From Desulfobacterales bacterium (lineage in GTDB: Bacteria; Desulfobacterota; Desulfobacteria; Desulfobacterales; C00003106), in contig JAUWMN010000117.1 in NCBI GenBank assembly GCA_030613165.1, positions 1 to 6,067 on the forward strand: a stretch of 6,067 bases of DNA, read 5' to 3'. The stretch's first letter is position 1. The number at the start of each line of letters is the position of its first letter. A program made the translations under genes and the position numbers. Positions 3,434 to 6,067 of the stretch are shown piece after piece. A model generated the notes under the pieces. It worked only from the letters and a program-made list of their open reading frames with translations. It was not told where the DNA came from and searched no databases.

Positions 3434-5746
3434 ATGCTCGGGCAACTATTTCGCTGGATAACTGGAAGCTTAAGGGTAAAAGTCATGGTCTCGATAGCCT
3501 CCACAGTTATTATTCTAATGGGGATCGTCACCTACGTGACCATCTCCAATTCTACTCGGGTTCTTCTACAAAAAGTAGAGCACTTTGGACTCGACTTGGC
3601 TAAGAACACCTACAGCGGGATCAAACATCCAATGGCAATGGGAGACAGCCGCACGGTTCAGCAACAGCTCCACGACATAAGAACTCAAACAAAGGACGTG
3701 GAAGTTTATATCTGTGACTACAACCAGGAAATTGTATACGCAAGCAATGAAGAAAATTTGAAGGCAAACGCTTCAGATATCATTGCCAATGAAGGGGCTT
3801 TAAAAGTCCTCAAAACCATGCTTCGAACTGGCGACGCCCCACAAAAAGGCTTTGTTGAACATCTACAAAAAGGGAGATATATAACCATGTTCCTCCCTTT
3901 ACTCAATCAAAAAGAATGTTATCATTGTCATGGGTCATCCAGAAAAGTATTAGGATCGCTTATCGTAAGACAGTCGGTCAACAAAGATTATGCCACCATA
4001 GCTTCCACCAGAAATCTTTTTATCCTTGTCAACCTGATCGGTATCTCGGCCGTCATATTCCTCTTGAATCTTGTGCTGTTCCGATCCGTGACCAAGCCCG
4101 TCAGGGAACTGGCCAACAAGGCCCAGCAGGTCGCCGGGGGAGACACTTCGGTTAGCGTAGATATAAATTCTGAGGATTCTGTTGGAAGACTCGCAAAAAA
4201 TTTCAACCTTATGGTAAAGAATATAAACGACAAAATGGAATATGCCAACAGTTTAAAAATGGGTATATCCCTGCCTTTTTTCATGGTTGACCCATCAATG
4301 ACTGTTACCTACCTAAATGAGGCGGGATCGAAATTATGCGGATATTCCAGAGAAGAGGTTGAAGGGAAAATGAAATGCCGGGACGTCTTTAAAAGCAATA
4401 TGTGCAGCGATGGTTGTGTAATGAAGAAGTGTCTGGAGACAGGTGAGTCCACGGAAGATGTTATACTCCAAATTACCAGCCGTGAAGGTAAAGAGATCCC
4501 TGTTCTCGCCAGTGTTGCAGCGCTCAGAGATTCTACCGGAAAGATACTGGGAGGATTTGAGATATGGCGTGACATCACCAAGGATTTGGAATCTGAAAGA
4601 TTGTTGAAAGAAGCCGCGGAAAAAGAAGAAGACCAGCGTCGATACTTAGAGAGAAGGGTTGACTCCCTCACTAAGACCCTGGACGGGGCAGCAGAAGGCG
4701 ATTTGTCACAACTGGCTGAAATAATGGGAAAAAATGATGCGATGGATACGCTAGCCCAAAAGACAAACGAAATGTTCAGTCGTATTGGGCACTTGATCCA
4801 CCAGGCAAAAATCACAGCGACCTCAGTTGTTGGGGGGTCAAAAGAGATCTCATCCGGGAGCCAGGATCTCGCTTTGAGAACTCAGCAGCAAGCCGCGACC
4901 GTTGAAGAGACCAGCGCTACTCTTGAGCAGATATCAACCAGTGTCAATTCCACCGCCGCCAGCGCGGTAAAAGCGGATAACCTCGCCAAAGAGGCTGTCT
5001 CGCTGGCACGCGAAGGGAAAAATATACTGGCAGAGACTATAGACTCTGTTACAGAGGTCGCTGTCACCAGTAAAAGAATTGAAGAAATCATGGACCTTGT
5101 CAGCGAGATCACCTTTCAGACCAAGTTGCTTGCCCTGAACGCGGCAGTTGAGGCCGCGCGTGCAGGCGAACATGGCAAAGGATTCTCCGTAGTAGCTAAC
5201 GAAGTCCGAATGTTGGCAAAAAGAAGCGCTGCGGCAGGCAAGGATATTCAGGCTCTGATCAAGGACAGTCTGCACAAGGTTGAAACAGCACAGCAATTGG
5301 TAAACCAGACAGGTTCCAGCCTGAAAAAGATTATCGAGCATATAGAATCTCTTTCGGAAGCTATTTCAGAAATATCTTCAGCCACGCAGGAGGAGTCAAG
5401 TGGTGTCGAACAAATCAATATGGCTATGACGGAAATCAGCGATGTGGTTGAGCACAACGCGACATTGGTTGAGGAACTTGCGGCGGCAAGCGAACAATTG
5501 ACAACAAAAGCAACGATTCTGAAAAGTCAAACCGATGGCTTTGTTCTTGGTGAAGAAGGACAAACATGTCCAATAGTGACGGGGGCAACGGAGATTGTCA
5601 AACTCCCCGTTCAAAAAGAGCGGAGAGGCTCCGCCCCTCCGGTGAAAAAATCTCTAAGAGATGATCTGATACGCAAAGGGAAAATTACAGAAGAGCCTGA
5701 AGAGGACTTTGATGACCAAGAGATGGATGGATTTGAGGAATTTTAA
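3434..5746 (+). CDS. Methyl-accepting chemotaxis protein with periplasmic haem-c motif and PAS domain
   Basis: A 770-residue chemoreceptor. TM1 is about 14-36; the periplasmic sensor about 37-192 holds CYHCH (162-166), a c-type haem-binding CxxCH; TM2 is about 193-216; HAMP about 217-268 (VTKPVREL); PAS about 273-385; a coiled coil about 386-410; the signalling domain about 450-695 has the hairpin tip FQTKLLALNAAVEAARAGEH (561-580). The sensor resembles the PAS-like haem domains of Geobacter receptors GSU0582 and GSU0935; H65, M67 or M69 could be distal ligands (inference). The PAS contains C315, C324, C328 and C333, a possible metal or redox cluster. Glutamine/glutamate-rich heptads around 483-500 are likely methylation sites. 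The acidic tail ends GFEEF, fitting a CheR/CheB-tethering pentapeptide. AGGGGG (3423-3428) supports the ATG. It is longer than typical E. coli receptors (about 550) because of the PAS and tail. Confidence 0.95.
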   Translation: MLGQLFRWITGSLRVKVMVSIASTVIILMGIVTYVTISNSTRVLLQKVEHFGLDLAKNTYSGIKHPMAMGDSRTVQQQLHDIRTQTKDVEVYICDYNQEIVYASNEENLKANASDIIANEGALKVLKTMLRTGDAPQKGFVEHLQKGRYITMFLPLLNQKECYHCHGSSRKVLGSLIVRQSVNKDYATIASTRNLFILVNLIGISAVIFLLNLVLFRSVTKPVRELANKAQQVAGGDTSVSVDINSEDSVGRLAKNFNLMVKNINDKMEYANSLKMGISLPFFMVDPSMTVTYLNEAGSKLCGYSREEVEGKMKCRDVFKSNMCSDGCVMKKCLETGESTEDVILQITSREGKEIPVLASVAALRDSTGKILGGFEIWRDITKDLESERLLKEAAEKEEDQRRYLERRVDSLTKTLDGAAEGDLSQLAEIMGKNDAMDTLAQKTNEMFSRIGHLIHQAKITATSVVGGSKEISSGSQDLALRTQQQAATVEETSATLEQISTSVNSTAASAVKADNLAKEAVSLAREGKNILAETIDSVTEVAVTSKRIEEIMDLVSEITFQTKLLALNAAVEAARAGEHGKGFSVVANEVRMLAKRSAAAGKDIQALIKDSLHKVETAQQLVNQTGSSLKKIIEHIESLSEAISEISSATQEESSGVEQINMAMTEISDVVEHNATLVEELAAASEQLTTKATILKSQTDGFVLGEEGQTCPIVTGATEIVKLPVQKERRGSAPPVKKSLRDDLIRKGKITEEPEEDFDDQEMDGFEEF

Positions 5747-5757
5747 GCTAATTCATT

Positions 5758-6067
5758 ATGCAAAAACAAGAACATATCAACTTCACCATAGATCAAGAAG
5801 AGTATGCTATAGAGCTTGTCAAGGTCAAAGAAGTGATTGAATATAAAAAAATCACAAGGCTGCCAAACATCGGCCCCTTCATAAAGGGGGTTATAAATTT
5901 GAGAGGTCTTATTGTCCCTGTTATTGATCTCCGAGCTAAATTTGGCTTACAATCAAGGCCACATACAAAATTCACTGTTGTTGTCGTACTGGAAACATCA
6001 AACAAAATCGGGGGGATCATTGTTGATACTGTCCCTGACGTGGTCGCGTTAAGCCCAAAGGAACTTC
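5758..6067 (+). CDS. cheW: Chemotaxis coupling protein CheW (3' end beyond window)
   Basis: The first 103 codons of CheW, which links receptors to the P5 domain of CheA; about two thirds of a usual 150-170 residue protein. It opens FTIDQEEYAIELVKVKEVIE (9-28) and has the hallmark GVINLRGLIVPVIDLR (44-59), including Arg49 of the NLRG motif that contacts CheA and receptors. KIGGIIVDTVPDVVAL follows (83-98). The ATG at 5758 is 11 bases after the receptor stop. An in-frame TAA at 5749-5751 excludes an upstream start. No good ribosome site is close: GAGGAA (5735-5740) lies 17 bases away, inside the receptor's last codons, so reinitiation or coupling is likely. No stop is reached before the edge. 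Confidence 0.95.
   Translation, partial: MQKQEHINFTIDQEEYAIELVKVKEVIEYKKITRLPNIGPFIKGVINLRGLIVPVIDLRAKFGLQSRPHTKFTVVVVLETSNKIGGIIVDTVPDVVALSPKEL

Noticed and set aside
4309..4815. 168-residue open frame on the - strand inside the receptor gene
   Set aside because: It lies opposite the PAS and linker of a clearly coding gene, its predicted protein is low-complexity and rich in Ser, and there is no ribosome site or recognisable domain. It is an antisense shadow.

Overview
The window carries the front part of a chemotaxis operon on the + strand, preceded by a tRNA region on the - strand. The organism is most likely an anaerobic or facultative bacterium of the Desulfobacterota (former Deltaproteobacteria). 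That is an inference from three things: a STAS-cheY-cheA-mcp-cheW gene order, a chemoreceptor with a periplasmic c-type haem motif (a trait known from Geobacter), and a dispersed GTCATTCCCGCGAA-type palindromic repeat. No 16S or other decisive marker is present.

Layout: 1-14 is the 5' end of a gene or repeat that runs off the left edge and looks like the start of a tRNA (- strand). 68-127 is a decayed tRNA 5' half that begins with the same 14 bases. 165-240 is an intact tRNA-Val(UAC) on the - strand, with a plausible promoter at 257-285. The 254 bases between the tRNA and the first che gene hold two perfect dyads, promoter-like hexamers facing right, and a solitary copy of the terminal repeat of a small mobile element. 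Then come a STAS-domain protein (495-779), CheY (786-1190), CheA (1168-3282), a 132-bp MITE-like element (3270-3401), a 770-residue chemoreceptor (3434-5746) and the first two thirds of CheW (5758 to the right edge).

How the genes work together: the receptor spans the inner membrane. It senses through a periplasmic domain with a CxxCH haem site, probably also through a cytoplasmic PAS domain with four clustered cysteines, and signals through CheW to the kinase CheA, which phosphorylates CheY. The receptor ends in GFEEF, which fits the pentapeptide used to tether adaptation enzymes. CheR and CheB are not in the window and may lie further right. The STAS protein is probably an accessory component; its role is unknown.

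The core machinery is conventional. The points that stand out are: (i) the MITE, which has 6-bp AATTTT target duplications, supplies the present cheA stop codon, and on in-silico excision leaves a 16-bp cheA-mcp junction; (ii) the two possible redox sites in one receptor; (iii) the pseudo-tRNA with a repeated 5' end. I did not find evidence for a wholly new kind of system.
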